Below, piece after piece: positions 6,643-14,724 of a stretch of 64,000 bases of DNA (position 1 is the stretch's first letter; every line of letters starts with the position of its first letter). The stretch covers positions 371,501 through 435,500 of the forward strand of contig NZ_CP095848.1 of NCBI RefSeq assembly GCF_023101345.1, given 5' to 3'. The notes under the pieces were generated by a model. It was given only the letters and a program-made list of their open reading frames with translations, was not told the DNA's origin and searched no databases. A program made the position numbers and the translations under genes. This DNA is from Hymenobacter sublimis. GTDB lineage: Bacteria; Bacteroidota; Bacteroidia; Cytophagales; Hymenobacteraceae.

Positions 6643-9090
6643 TTACCGAACGTCGGCCTTGGTATTTTCCGCGGCGGGCGTGGTGCTGGCTTTCTTCACG
6701 TAGGTGTCAAGCCAGATATTCATCTCCCACAGCATGTGCATGATGGACTCGCGGGCCGCGTAGCCGTGCGACTCGGCAGGTAGCACCACGTAGCGCACGG
6801 TAGCGCCGTGGCCCTTCAGGGCGTTATAGAACCGCTCACTCTGAATGGGGAAGGTGCCGGAGTTGTTGTCCGCCTCCCCGTGAATCAGCAGAATAGGGGT
6901 TTTGATCTTGTCAGCAAAGTTGAAAGGCGACATAGTGTTGTACACCTCCGGGGCCTGCCAGTAAGTCCGCTCCTCGCCCTGGAACCCGAAGGGCGTCAGG
7001 GTGCGGTTATAAGCGCCGCTCCGGGCAATACCCGCCTTAAACAAGTTGGTGTGAGCCAGCAAATTGGCCGTCATGAACGCTCCGTAGCTGTGGCCCATTA
7101 CGGCCACCCGCTTGGGGTCCACCACACCCAGGCGCTGCCCTTCGTCGATGGCCGCCTTAGCCGAAGCCGTGAGCTGCTCCACATAGGTGTCATTGGGCTC
7201 CTTCGTGCCTTCGCCCACGATTGGAATGCTAGTGCCTTGCAGCACGGCGTAGCCCTGGGTTACCCAGTACACCGGCGAGCCCCAGTTCAAACGGGCAAAA
7301 GTGTAGGGCGAGCCTTTTACCTGGCTGGCGTCCTTCTTGTCCTTGAACTCTACCGGATAGGCCTCCATCAGGGTCGGCAGCGGGCCGTCTTCCTTCTTGT
7401 AGTTCGGGGGCAGGTAGAGGTTGGCCGTCAGCTCTACCCCGTCGGCGCGCTTGTACTTCAGCACTTGCTTCTGCAAGTTGCCGAGGCTAGCGTAGGGATT
7501 CGGGAATTTGGTAAGCGGGGTAAGCTTCAGGCTTGGGGCGTCGCGCAGGAAGTAGTTCGGTGACTCCTGAGCTGACTCCCGCCGGGTTACAAACGTGCGC
7601 TTGCCGGGGTCCAAAATCGTGACGGGCATCTCGTAATAAGGCGCCTCAGAACGCCACCACCGGGCGCTCTTCTTCGTTCGCACGTTTAGCTCGTCGATAA
7701 ACGGCCGGTCGCCCTCGGGTGAGGCACCCGCCCCAATGAAGTACACCACGTCGCCGGCTCCATCGGTAGTCAGTACCTGACGGCCCTGGCTGTTGCGGTG
7801 CAAGTACGGGGTGCCTGGGTCGGTGTAGGTGTCCTGGGAAGAACGCTCGAACAGGGGCGTGAGCGAGGTTTTGGTGGCCAAGTCCAGGGTCCAGGTGGTT
7901 TCCTTGCGGTCAGCCCACCGGTAGCCTTCTACCAGGGCCAGCTTGTCGGTACCCCAGTGAATGTTGCGGAAGCGCAGGGGCAGGGCCGCTAACTCCTGGG
8001 GCTGCCCGTCGAAGGGGGCCAGCAGGGCGAAAAGCTTGTCACGTACCGGAGCTTCGGTTTTGGGGTTGCCGCCATCCTGAGCTTCCACCCAGAACACGGT
8101 ATTGGGGGCATCCTCGCGCCAGCCAAACTGACGGCGCCCGGTAGGCACGGCGTCAAAGCTGGTAGGCACGTTATCGGCCAAGGGCAGCTCGGCTAGCTCC
8201 TTTACTACCAGCCCTTCTAAATTCAGTACTTCCACCCGCTGCGGGAAGCTGCTTACGGGCAGGGTGTAGGAGTAAGGACGGTGGCGGGTGCGCACTAGCA
8301 CGTAGCGGCCATTCGGGGAAGGCACGGCCTGCTGAATCATGCCGGGCTGACCCAGCGGCGCCATGCGGCCATCAAGGCCCACCTTTACTACCTGAGACAG
8401 GGCAAAGTAATCAAACAACCGCTCGTCGGTCGGGCTTTTCAGTAAATCCTGGTAGGTGCGGGCGGCGGCAGTGCGGCCGATGTTCTGCTGAATAGCCGGG
8501 CCTTTGGGTACTTCAGTGGCGCTGGGAGCCTCCCCCCGGCCGCCTACCACCGCGCGGGCAATGATGGTTTTGTTGTCAGAAACCCACTCGAACGGGGTGC
8601 CGAAAACGCTGTTCAAAAACAGATTGGGCACCAGCCGGGCCGAGGCCGAAGCTACATCCGCAATCCACAGCTCCACGTGGTTGCTGGTGGTGTGGGTGAA
8701 GGCAATTTTGGTGTTGTCCGGCGACCATTGCACGTCGCTGATGCGGGCGTTGGCGGGCAGGCCCGTAACCAGCAGTTCCTTGCCATCGGGTAGCTTGCGC
8801 AAGCGCAGGGAAGAAACGTAGGCCGCCCGGCTGGGGCCGTTGGTGCGCGGGTTGATGCGCAAGCCCGCTAGACGCAGTTCCGGCTGGCTTAGCTCGGCAA
8901 TAGACGGCATGTCGCGCACATCCATTAGCAGCATCCACTGCCCGTTGGAGGCAAAGCTAACCCGCGGGGTAGGGGCAGCATCGGCCAACGCGGCAATGGC
9001 CCTGGGGGGCGTTTGGTACGGCAAGTCTTGCGCCGTAGCCAGGCTCAGTGTGCTCACGCACAAGGCCAGGGTGAGTCGAAATATTTTCAT
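6643..9090 (-). CDS. S9 family (prolyl oligopeptidase-type) secreted peptidase
   Basis: The 815-residue protein has a Sec signal (MKIFRLTLALCVSTLSLATAQ), an N-terminal beta-propeller-like half of about 520 residues containing WD/PD40-type segments (VQWSPDNTKIAFTH, AVPSPNGRYVLVR), and a C-terminal alpha/beta hydrolase domain. The catalytic triad is visible: Ser in GHSYGAF (about residue 667), Asp in HGEADNN (about 737) and His in AESHGY (about 774). It resembles glutamyl-endopeptidase-like S9 enzymes of Bacteroidota that degrade peptides in the periplasm. Substrate specificity is not visible from sequence. It is transcribed alone, with a terminator downstream. Confidence 0.93.
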   Translation of the reverse strand: MKIFRLTLALCVSTLSLATAQDLPYQTPPRAIAALADAAPTPRVSFASNGQWMLLMDVRDMPSIAELSQPELRLAGLRINPRTNGPSRAAYVSSLRLRKLPDGKELLVTGLPANARISDVQWSPDNTKIAFTHTTSNHVELWIADVASASARLVPNLFLNSVFGTPFEWVSDNKTIIARAVVGGRGEAPSATEVPKGPAIQQNIGRTAAARTYQDLLKSPTDERLFDYFALSQVVKVGLDGRMAPLGQPGMIQQAVPSPNGRYVLVRTRHRPYSYTLPVSSFPQRVEVLNLEGLVVKELAELPLADNVPTSFDAVPTGRRQFGWREDAPNTVFWVEAQDGGNPKTEAPVRDKLFALLAPFDGQPQELAALPLRFRNIHWGTDKLALVEGYRWADRKETTWTLDLATKTSLTPLFERSSQDTYTDPGTPYLHRNSQGRQVLTTDGAGDVVYFIGAGASPEGDRPFIDELNVRTKKSARWWRSEAPYYEMPVTILDPGKRTFVTRRESAQESPNYFLRDAPSLKLTPLTKFPNPYASLGNLQKQVLKYKRADGVELTANLYLPPNYKKEDGPLPTLMEAYPVEFKDKKDASQVKGSPYTFARLNWGSPVYWVTQGYAVLQGTSIPIVGEGTKEPNDTYVEQLTASAKAAIDEGQRLGVVDPKRVAVMGHSYGAFMTANLLAHTNLFKAGIARSGAYNRTLTPFGFQGEERTYWQAPEVYNTMSPFNFADKIKTPILLIHGEADNNSGTFPIQSERFYNALKGHGATVRYVVLPAESHGYAARESIMHMLWEMNIWLDTYVKKASTTPAAENTKADVR

Positions 9091-9210
9091 AGAAAGAGGT
9101 AAGCAACAGAAAATTACTACAAAGGACGGTACAATCCGGCAGATTTTCTAAAGGATGTACAACTCCTTGCCTCATTACCACGTAGCGCCGAGCTTTCTTA
9201 TTCGGCCGCA

Positions 9211-9247
9211 AACAAGAAAGCCCCCACCCAAGGGCAGAGGCTTTGTT
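9211..9247 (-). terminator. Probable terminator after the pirin gene
   Basis: An imperfect stem with AACAA-AAAGCC arms pairing GGCTTTGTT lies 44 bp beyond the stop of the pirin gene at 9291 (minus strand). The T run is weak, so this is a moderate call. Confidence 0.5.
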
Positions 9248-9290
9248 CGTGCAGTGCGCATTTTTAGGGAATGCGCTGGCTTCTAAAGGC

Positions 9291-10001
9291 TTAGTGATTG
9301 ATGGGCGCTTCAATCAGGACAAAGTGACTAGCGGCTTCCACTTTAATAGCCACCAAGTCAGTTTCCCACAGCCCAATGCTTTCCCGTGCGGCTATGGTCT
9401 GTCCATTTACGGTGAGCTGGCCTTCCATTACGAATACAAACACGCACTTATTCACCGGGTTCAGGCGGTACTCCAGGTGCTGTCCAGCGTCGTAAAACCC
9501 TAGGCTGAGCCGGGCGTTCTGGTTAATCCAGCAGTGGGCGGTGCCTTCCTCGTTGCTGACAATGGTAGTGAGCTGGTTACGACGTTTTTCGCGGGGGAAG
9601 GAGCGGCGCTGGTAGCGGGGCGTCACGTTCTGAAGCTTGGGCTCAATCCAGATCTGCAGAAAATTCACTTGGTCCTCGCCAATGTTGTGCTCCTCGTGGC
9701 GCAGGCCGCTGCCGGCGCTCATAATCTGCACCGAGTCGGGGCCTACCTCCTCGGAGTAACCCAACGAGTCTTTGTGGTTCATGCGCCCGGCCAGCATCAC
9801 GGAAATGATTTCCATATTGGCGTGAGCATGCAGCCCGAAGCCGTTGCCAGGCTGCACAAAGTCATCGTTGAATACTCGCAGCAGCCCGAAGCCAGCACGC
9901 TCGGGGTTGGCGTAGGGGCCGAAGCTCAAGGAAAAATGGCTTTGCAGCCATCCAATGTCTTTCAGGCCGCGGTCGGCGGCTCGGGTGAGGCGAAAGGGCA
10001 T
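9291..10001 (-). CDS. Pirin family protein (copy 1)
   Basis: The 236-residue protein is a bicupin of the pirin family. The N-terminal cupin holds the metal-binding set: His and His in GLHAHANMEIISV, then Glu in the same stretch, with RMNHKDSLG and SAGSGLRHEEHN following. Bacterial pirins can act as quercetin 2,3-dioxygenases or redox-sensing co-regulators; which applies is unknown. The nitroreductase gene ends 4 bp upstream, so the pair is co-transcribed. I start at the ATG at 10001 because longer starts would run into the nitroreductase frame. A second pirin lies at 10782-11495. Confidence 0.92.
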   Translation of the reverse strand: MPFRLTRAADRGLKDIGWLQSHFSLSFGPYANPERAGFGLLRVFNDDFVQPGNGFGLHAHANMEIISVMLAGRMNHKDSLGYSEEVGPDSVQIMSAGSGLRHEEHNIGEDQVNFLQIWIEPKLQNVTPRYQRRSFPREKRRNQLTTIVSNEEGTAHCWINQNARLSLGFYDAGQHLEYRLNPVNKCVFVFVMEGQLTVNGQTIAARESIGLWETDLVAIKVEAASHFVLIEAPINH

Positions 10002-10005
10002 AACG

Positions 10006-10584
10006 TTAGGCGGGTAGGCTTTCGTGGAACACAATTTCACTGAGCGACTTGCGCTGGCGCGGGGCTTTTTCCCGGCTCAAAAAGGGCTCCTCCAACTGCT
10101 CGGCCGCTCCCATGTAGCCTAGGGCAATGAACGTCACGGGCTGCAAACTCTCCGGAAGCTGAAAGGCCTCCCGAGTTTTGGCCGCGTCAAAGCCGCCCAT
10201 GAAGTGGCCGTGCAGGCCCAGGGCAGTAGCCTCCAGAATAAGGTTGGCGTTGGCCAGGCCCAGGTCGTGGAGGGCGGCGCCGTTGGGGTTGCCGTTGTCG
10301 TAGTGAGTTTTGGCCAGAGCCAGAATCAGGACGGGCGCATGTTGGGCCCAGGGCTGGTTGCCCGGCAGCAGGCAGTCCACCATCTTCTGGAAGGTCTCCT
10401 GATTGGCGTGATGGGCGTAGATGTAGCGCCAGGGCTGCTCGTTCATGGCGCTGGCGGCCCAAGAGGCGGCTTCAAACACCTGCTGAAGCGTTTCCGGGGC
10501 CACGGGGTAGCTGGCAAAGGCCCGCGGGCTCCAGCGTTTGCGGATGGTTTCCTGCACGGGGAAAGTAGTGGGGGCGTGTTTCAT
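10006..10584 (-). CDS. Nitroreductase family protein
   Basis: The 192-residue protein is a flavin-dependent nitroreductase. Family features include the N-terminal FMN-binding RKRWSPRAF, AASWAASAMNEQPWRYIYA, the central HDLGLANANLILEATALGLHGHFMGGF and the terminal VTFIALGYMG. Such enzymes reduce nitro compounds, quinones or enals with NAD(P)H in the cytoplasm. The start at 10584 (MKHAPTTFPV) is preferred to one at 10653. It precedes the pirin gene by 4 bp, and a second pirin and an HxlR regulator lie upstream; together these suggest a response to quinones or other electrophiles, which is inference. Confidence 0.92.
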   Translation of the reverse strand: MKHAPTTFPVQETIRKRWSPRAFASYPVAPETLQQVFEAASWAASAMNEQPWRYIYAHHANQETFQKMVDCLLPGNQPWAQHAPVLILALAKTHYDNGNPNGAALHDLGLANANLILEATALGLHGHFMGGFDAAKTREAFQLPESLQPVTFIALGYMGAAEQLEEPFLSREKAPRQRKSLSEIVFHESLPA

Positions 10585-10688
10585 GGTAGCTAGTAAACCG
10601 TACTTCCCGCCATTGTTTAGGCCGAGGCAAAACAAAGAGCGGGAAGTAGGCAAAAACAGGTGTGTAGCAGTGAATGTAGAACGAGCAC

Positions 10689-10712
10689 GCCGACCCCCAA
10701 CGGGGAGTCGGC
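10689..10712 (-). terminator. GC-rich hairpin downstream of pirin copy 2
   Basis: The 10-bp stem GCCGACTCCC/GGGGGTCGGC-type hairpin (one mismatch) lies about 70 bp past the stop of the pirin gene at 10782 on the minus strand. It has no strong T run, so termination is only possible, not clear. Confidence 0.35.
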
Positions 10713-10781
10713 AGACGCCGCTGTTTTGTTGGTGAAGCCTACGCGCCGGCCCGCCGGAATGATGCAGGCCTCTGCGTGGCT

Positions 10782-11495
10782 TTACAGCGTCATGGGTACT
10801 TCCATCAGCAGCAGACGGGTAGTAGAGTCAGCCTGTACTGTGAAAGAATCCGTGTCCCAGATGCCGAATCCGTCGCGGCGGTGCAAGGCCTGCCCGCCTA
10901 CCGTGGCGTCGCCTTCCAGCACGAACACGTACACGCCGTTACCGGGCTTTTTCACTTGATACGCAGCGGCAAAACCCGCATCGAAATCAGCCAAGTGAAA
11001 CCAGGCGTCTTGGTGAATCCACACGCCTGCGTCGTCGGGGTTCGGCGACAACACTTGCTGGAAGCGGTTGTGGCGGTCCTCGACCCGGAAGGTCTGCTGG
11101 TCGTAGCGCGGGGTAACGTTGCGCTTGTTCGGGAACACCCAAATCTGCAGAAACTTCACTTCCTCCTGCCGGCTGTGGTTTTTCTCGCTGTGGGCAATGC
11201 CCGTGCCGGCGCTCATCACCTGCACGTCGCCGCTCCGGATAATGCCGTGGTTGCCGGCGCTGTCCTTGTGCTCCAGCGTGCCAGACAGAGGAATACTAAT
11301 GATTTCCATGTTGTCGTGGGGATGGGTGCCGAAGCCCATGCCGCCCGCCACGGTGTCATCATTGAGCACGCGCAGCACCCCAAAATGCACCCGCTCCGGG
11401 TTCTGGTACCCCGCAAAGCTGAATGTGTGGTAGGAAGTAAGCCAGCCGTGGCTAGCGTGGCCCCGGGAGGCGGCCGTATGAAGCAAGGTCTGCAT
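10782..11495 (-). CDS. Pirin family protein (copy 2)
   Basis: The 237-residue bicupin carries the pirin signature FGTHPHDNMEIISIPLSG followed by LEHKDSAGNHGIIRSGDVQVMSAGTGIAHSEKNHS, giving the His/His/Glu/His metal site in the N-terminal cupin. It is clearly paralogous to copy 1 at 9291-10001, but unlike it lies directly opposite an HxlR-type regulator, with 157 bp between the two starts. HxlR regulators often control a divergent redox gene and respond to electrophiles, so this pirin is the likely target. The start at 11495 gives MQTLLHTAASRG. The exact enzymatic activity is unknown. Confidence 0.93.
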   Translation of the reverse strand: MQTLLHTAASRGHASHGWLTSYHTFSFAGYQNPERVHFGVLRVLNDDTVAGGMGFGTHPHDNMEIISIPLSGTLEHKDSAGNHGIIRSGDVQVMSAGTGIAHSEKNHSRQEEVKFLQIWVFPNKRNVTPRYDQQTFRVEDRHNRFQQVLSPNPDDAGVWIHQDAWFHLADFDAGFAAAYQVKKPGNGVYVFVLEGDATVGGQALHRRDGFGIWDTDSFTVQADSTTRLLLMEVPMTL

Positions 11496-11652
11496 GGTAA
11501 GTAAAGGAGTAAAGTGAATCGAAACGCACAATCATATGTACATACATGGATTGTGTGTCAAAGATTCACCTCTTACTATACTTTTGCAAGTAGGCACACA
11601 CCTGTATATTAATATCCTTATTGTAACCTTTGCTGAAAATCAAGCAGATACC
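11496..11652. promoter_or_regulatory. Divergent pirin/hxlR promoter region with candidate operator
   Basis: For the minus strand, TTTG at 11562-11559 and TATGATTG at 11536-11529 are 22 bp apart and fit the Bacteroidota TTTG/TAnnTTTG promoter with one mismatch. For the plus strand, TACTTTTG at 11579-11586 is a perfect -7 match, though the -33 element is weak. Between them, 11530-11552 forms an imperfect palindrome (AATCAT ... ATGGATT around GTAC) that overlaps the pirin promoter and is the best candidate HxlR operator. No binding data exist here. Confidence 0.45.
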
Positions 11653-11991
11653 ATGGCTACTCGCGCAAAAGAATTTCCGCAGTGCGCATTCCGCCAGACG
11701 CTGGATGTGCTGGAGGGCAAATGGAAGTTTGCCATCATCGACAGTTTGCTTCAGCACGAGGTGTTGCGTTTCAAGGAGTTGGAGCGCGACGTCGCCGGCA
11801 TTACGGCCCGCATGCTGGTGAAGGAGCTGAAGCTGCTGGAGGCCCACGGCATTGTACGGCGTCAGCCCTACGCCACCGTGCCACCCACCGTAGAATACTC
11901 CCTCACCGACTGCGGACGAAGCCTGCACCCCGTCATCGAGGCCATCCGGACCTGGGGCGAACAGAACAAGGCCGTGCTGCGGGCTGCCTAG
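11653..11991 (+). CDS. HxlR-type winged-helix transcriptional regulator
   Basis: The 112-residue protein has the HxlR layout: a Cys near the N-terminus (EFPQCAFRQTLDVLEGKWKFAI), the recognition region LRFKELERDVAGITARMLVKELKLLEAHGIV, and the wing PPTVEYSLTDCGRSLHPVI. The N-terminal Cys is the usual redox or electrophile sensor in this family. It is transcribed divergently from the pirin gene and probably controls it and itself. The start at 11653 is preferred over an upstream in-frame start because it begins just before the family core. GluQRS follows 33 bp downstream. Confidence 0.92.
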   Translation: MATRAKEFPQCAFRQTLDVLEGKWKFAIIDSLLQHEVLRFKELERDVAGITARMLVKELKLLEAHGIVRRQPYATVPPTVEYSLTDCGRSLHPVIEAIRTWGEQNKAVLRAA

Positions 11992-12024
11992 CAGGGTAGG
12001 GTGTTGCTTTCTTGATTCTCGCCC

Positions 12025-12930
12025 ATGCACCTGCCTAATTTTCCAGTTGTTTCGCGGTTGGCGCCTACCCCTAGCGGGTTTCTGCACCTGGGCAACGCCA
12101 TCAACTTCACCCTGACCTGGCTGCTCACCCGCCAGGCCGGCGGCACCCTGCACCTCCGCATTGATGATCTAGACCGGGCCCGGTTCCGGCCCGCCTATCT
12201 CGACAATATCTTCCGTACTCTGGAGTGGCTGGGCCTCTACTATGACCACGGCCCCACGGGCCCCGATGACTTCGAGCGGTATTTCTCACAGCGTCATTTT
12301 CTGGCCGACTACGAGGCCGTGTTGCAGGCCGCTCAACAGGCCCACCCCGCCGTGTTCTACGCCTGCCGCTGCTCCCGCTCCGAACTCGCCCGCCTGGCCT
12401 TACCCGACGGCCGCTACCCTGGCACCTGCCAGCATCAGCCACTACCCCTTACAAGGCCCAACACGGCTTGGCGGGCCCACGTACCCACGCCTACCCCCGT
12501 CCACTTCCCCGATGGGCTACAAGGCCCAGTGTCACTCCGGCTGGACGAAAGCCTGGGCGACTTTGTGGTGCGCAAAAAGGATGGCGCGGCCGCCTACCAG
12601 GTCGCCTCCGTCGTGGACGATGTGCGCCTGGGTACTACGCTTATCATCCGAGGGCTAGACCTGCTGCCTAGCACCGCGGCCCAACTCTGGCTAACGCAAT
12701 ATCTGCCTGGGCAAGAAAGCTTCGCGGCAACTCAGTTTGTCCACCACGGCCTAGTCCTGAACGCAGCCGGTCAGAAATTATCTAAATCAACCCAAGCCGG
12801 AGAGCAGCGCGGAGTGATGGAGGAAGTAGGAACTCCGCAAGTAGTATACCAGGCAGTAGCGCAGTTACTGGCTCTACCCGCAGCAGCTGGGGAGTCATTG
12901 CTTTCTATGTTACATGAGTTACAACTTTAA
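12025..12930 (+). CDS. gluQRS: Glutamyl-Q tRNA(Asp) synthetase
   Basis: The 301-residue protein is a truncated GluRS-like enzyme that glutamylates queuosine at position 34 of tRNA(Asp). It shows the HIGH-class motif APTPSGFLHLGNA near the N-terminus, LRIDDLDRAR, a zinc site formed by YACRCSRSEL and YPGTCQ, and the KMSKS-like QKLSKS near residue 253. It lacks the anticodon-binding domain of full-length GluRS, as expected at this length. It lies behind the HxlR gene, but this is probably not a functional link. A bidirectional terminator follows. Confidence 0.93.
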   Translation: MHLPNFPVVSRLAPTPSGFLHLGNAINFTLTWLLTRQAGGTLHLRIDDLDRARFRPAYLDNIFRTLEWLGLYYDHGPTGPDDFERYFSQRHFLADYEAVLQAAQQAHPAVFYACRCSRSELARLALPDGRYPGTCQHQPLPLTRPNTAWRAHVPTPTPVHFPDGLQGPVSLRLDESLGDFVVRKKDGAAAYQVASVVDDVRLGTTLIIRGLDLLPSTAAQLWLTQYLPGQESFAATQFVHHGLVLNAAGQKLSKSTQAGEQRGVMEEVGTPQVVYQAVAQLLALPAAAGESLLSMLHELQL

Positions 12931-12984
12931 CTCTACAATACCTTATCAGCAGTAATGCGTTGGTGATTGGATAGTTGGGTTAAT

Positions 12985-13019
12985 AAAAAAAGCCTGACTG
13001 GAGTCAGTCAGGCTTTTTT
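12985..13019. terminator. Bidirectional intrinsic terminator
   Basis: The stem GCCTGACT/AGTCAGGC is extended by A/T runs on both sides with loop GGAGTC. It serves both the plus-strand gluQRS and the minus-strand SusD gene, which converge here. Confidence 0.92.
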
Positions 13020-13038
13020 GCAATTGTACTCTTAAGGG

Positions 13039-14703
13039 TTAGTAACCAGGGTTCTGCTGGCTAGCTAGTGTTGGGTTGTTAGCCACTTCAATAGCCGGGA
13101 TGGGCCACAGGAACAGACTGCTACTATATGGTACAGCGGTTACCGAGGGCGTTGCTAGAACAGTAGTATTGTTGCAGGCATAACGAGCCAGGGTTACCTG
13201 ACCTGAAACCAAGCCGCTAAATTTAGCAGGGATGCCTCCCGGGCTGTAAGCAGGATCTGGCGACAGGCGGGAAATGTCTCCCCAGCGCTTGCCTTCACCC
13301 ACGAACTCAATGCGGCGCTCGTTGAGGATAGCACGCACCAACGCAGCACCAGTGAGCGAGCCAGCAGCATACTGGTCAGCAGCAGTGGTAACCGAACGGT
13401 TACGAACGGCATTGAGCAGTTGCAAGGCTAGTGCATCGTTAGTACCAGCGCGAGCAATAGCCTCAGCTTGATTCAACAGCACCTCAGCGTAACGGATGAT
13501 GGGCGCAAAGTCAGAGCTAGTGGCTGCGTCAGTGTACTTGCGGAGCACGTAGGCCGGACGGACTCCGTCTTGCTGCATCATCACCGTACGGCGTAGGTCG
13601 CCGCAGGTGAAGAAAGGAGCGTTGTACAGATTGGGGCTTACTGCCAGTAGTGCCCGACCGTTGATACCTCCGTTTGCAGGGCTGGCCGACGAGCCATAAA
13701 CGTTTGCTAACGCGCCATTCACCCCCGGGTTGTCATTGTTACTGTTTTCGACGGAGAATATATTTTCGGCTGTTACACCAGTTAGACCTGGGAAAGCAGC
13801 CCTTTGAGTCGCGGCCAATGCATAACTACCAATTGGGCTGGTAAAAGGAGCTGTAGTGCCCGAAATTAGCTTGTTGCCTTCGGCAGCAGCAGCAGTCCAA
13901 TTGGCTTGGTGTAGACGCAGACGCTGCTTAAGGGCAATAACCGCGCCTTTAGTAGCACGTGTTACGGATGGAGCCGTTGCTCCAGTGATGGAGCGAGTAG
14001 CGGGTAGGCTGTTTTCTGCAAAATCTAGGTCAGCCAACATCTTGGTATAAACATCGGCCACTGTACCCCGGCCTACTTCACGACCGGCATTTACGCCAGC
14101 AATGGTGTTGGCTGCTACATCGCGGTAGGGCACGCCCGGTTTAGATCCGTTGTTGTCAGTATAAGGCCGTGAAAAATGGATGACCAACTCGTGGTGCGAG
14201 AGGGCTCGTAAGAAACGCAACTCTCCTTCATACACTTGAGCTACCGCTGCAGTAATAACTCCAGCAGCGGCGGCTTGACGTACTCCTTCGAGCGTTACGT
14301 TGGCTTGGTTGATTACTGCATAACAGTTCGACCACATATTCACAACGTTCGGGCTAGAAGGAGTAATCTGATTCTGAAATACCAGACCAAAGAAACCTGC
14401 CATATCCGAAACGTCCTCTCCGCGGGCATCATCTAATGCGTTAGTAGCGGCCCCAAAAGGATAGCCCCGTACGGCCAGTCCACTACCGTTTAGCGGATCG
14501 TAAAAACCCGACTGAGCAGCGTTATATACCCCAGCTACAGCTAATGCAATGCGGGCAGGGTCATTGTAAACAGCGGCTTCAGACAGCTGGTTTTGAGGTT
14601 GTAAGTCTGTAACCTCACACGAACTGAAACCTAGAGTAGAAAGAAAGGCCAACGCTAGTACGCGCTGACGGTTAGGAGCAAACACAGTTAGAAAATTTTT
14701 CAT
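13039..14703 (-). CDS. SusD/RagB family outer-membrane lipoprotein (pair 1)
   Basis: The 554-residue protein has a lipoprotein signal with Cys in TLGFSSCEVTDL, then the N-terminal TPR-like SusD region (NDPARIALAVAGVYNAAQSG; YEGELRFLRALSHHELVIHFSRPY), and the C-terminal part with YAEVLLNQAEAIARAG and LNERRIEFVGEGKRWGDISR. SusD proteins cap the SusC channel and bind glycans or peptides at the cell surface. The SusC partner lies 21 bp upstream in the same operon. No degradative enzyme is adjacent, so the substrate cannot be predicted. Confidence 0.96.
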   Translation of the reverse strand: MKNFLTVFAPNRQRVLALAFLSTLGFSSCEVTDLQPQNQLSEAAVYNDPARIALAVAGVYNAAQSGFYDPLNGSGLAVRGYPFGAATNALDDARGEDVSDMAGFFGLVFQNQITPSSPNVVNMWSNCYAVINQANVTLEGVRQAAAAGVITAAVAQVYEGELRFLRALSHHELVIHFSRPYTDNNGSKPGVPYRDVAANTIAGVNAGREVGRGTVADVYTKMLADLDFAENSLPATRSITGATAPSVTRATKGAVIALKQRLRLHQANWTAAAAEGNKLISGTTAPFTSPIGSYALAATQRAAFPGLTGVTAENIFSVENSNNDNPGVNGALANVYGSSASPANGGINGRALLAVSPNLYNAPFFTCGDLRRTVMMQQDGVRPAYVLRKYTDAATSSDFAPIIRYAEVLLNQAEAIARAGTNDALALQLLNAVRNRSVTTAADQYAAGSLTGAALVRAILNERRIEFVGEGKRWGDISRLSPDPAYSPGGIPAKFSGLVSGQVTLARYACNNTTVLATPSVTAVPYSSSLFLWPIPAIEVANNPTLASQQNPGY

Positions 14704-14724
14704 GGTTGCAGCGAAAGCGAGGAA

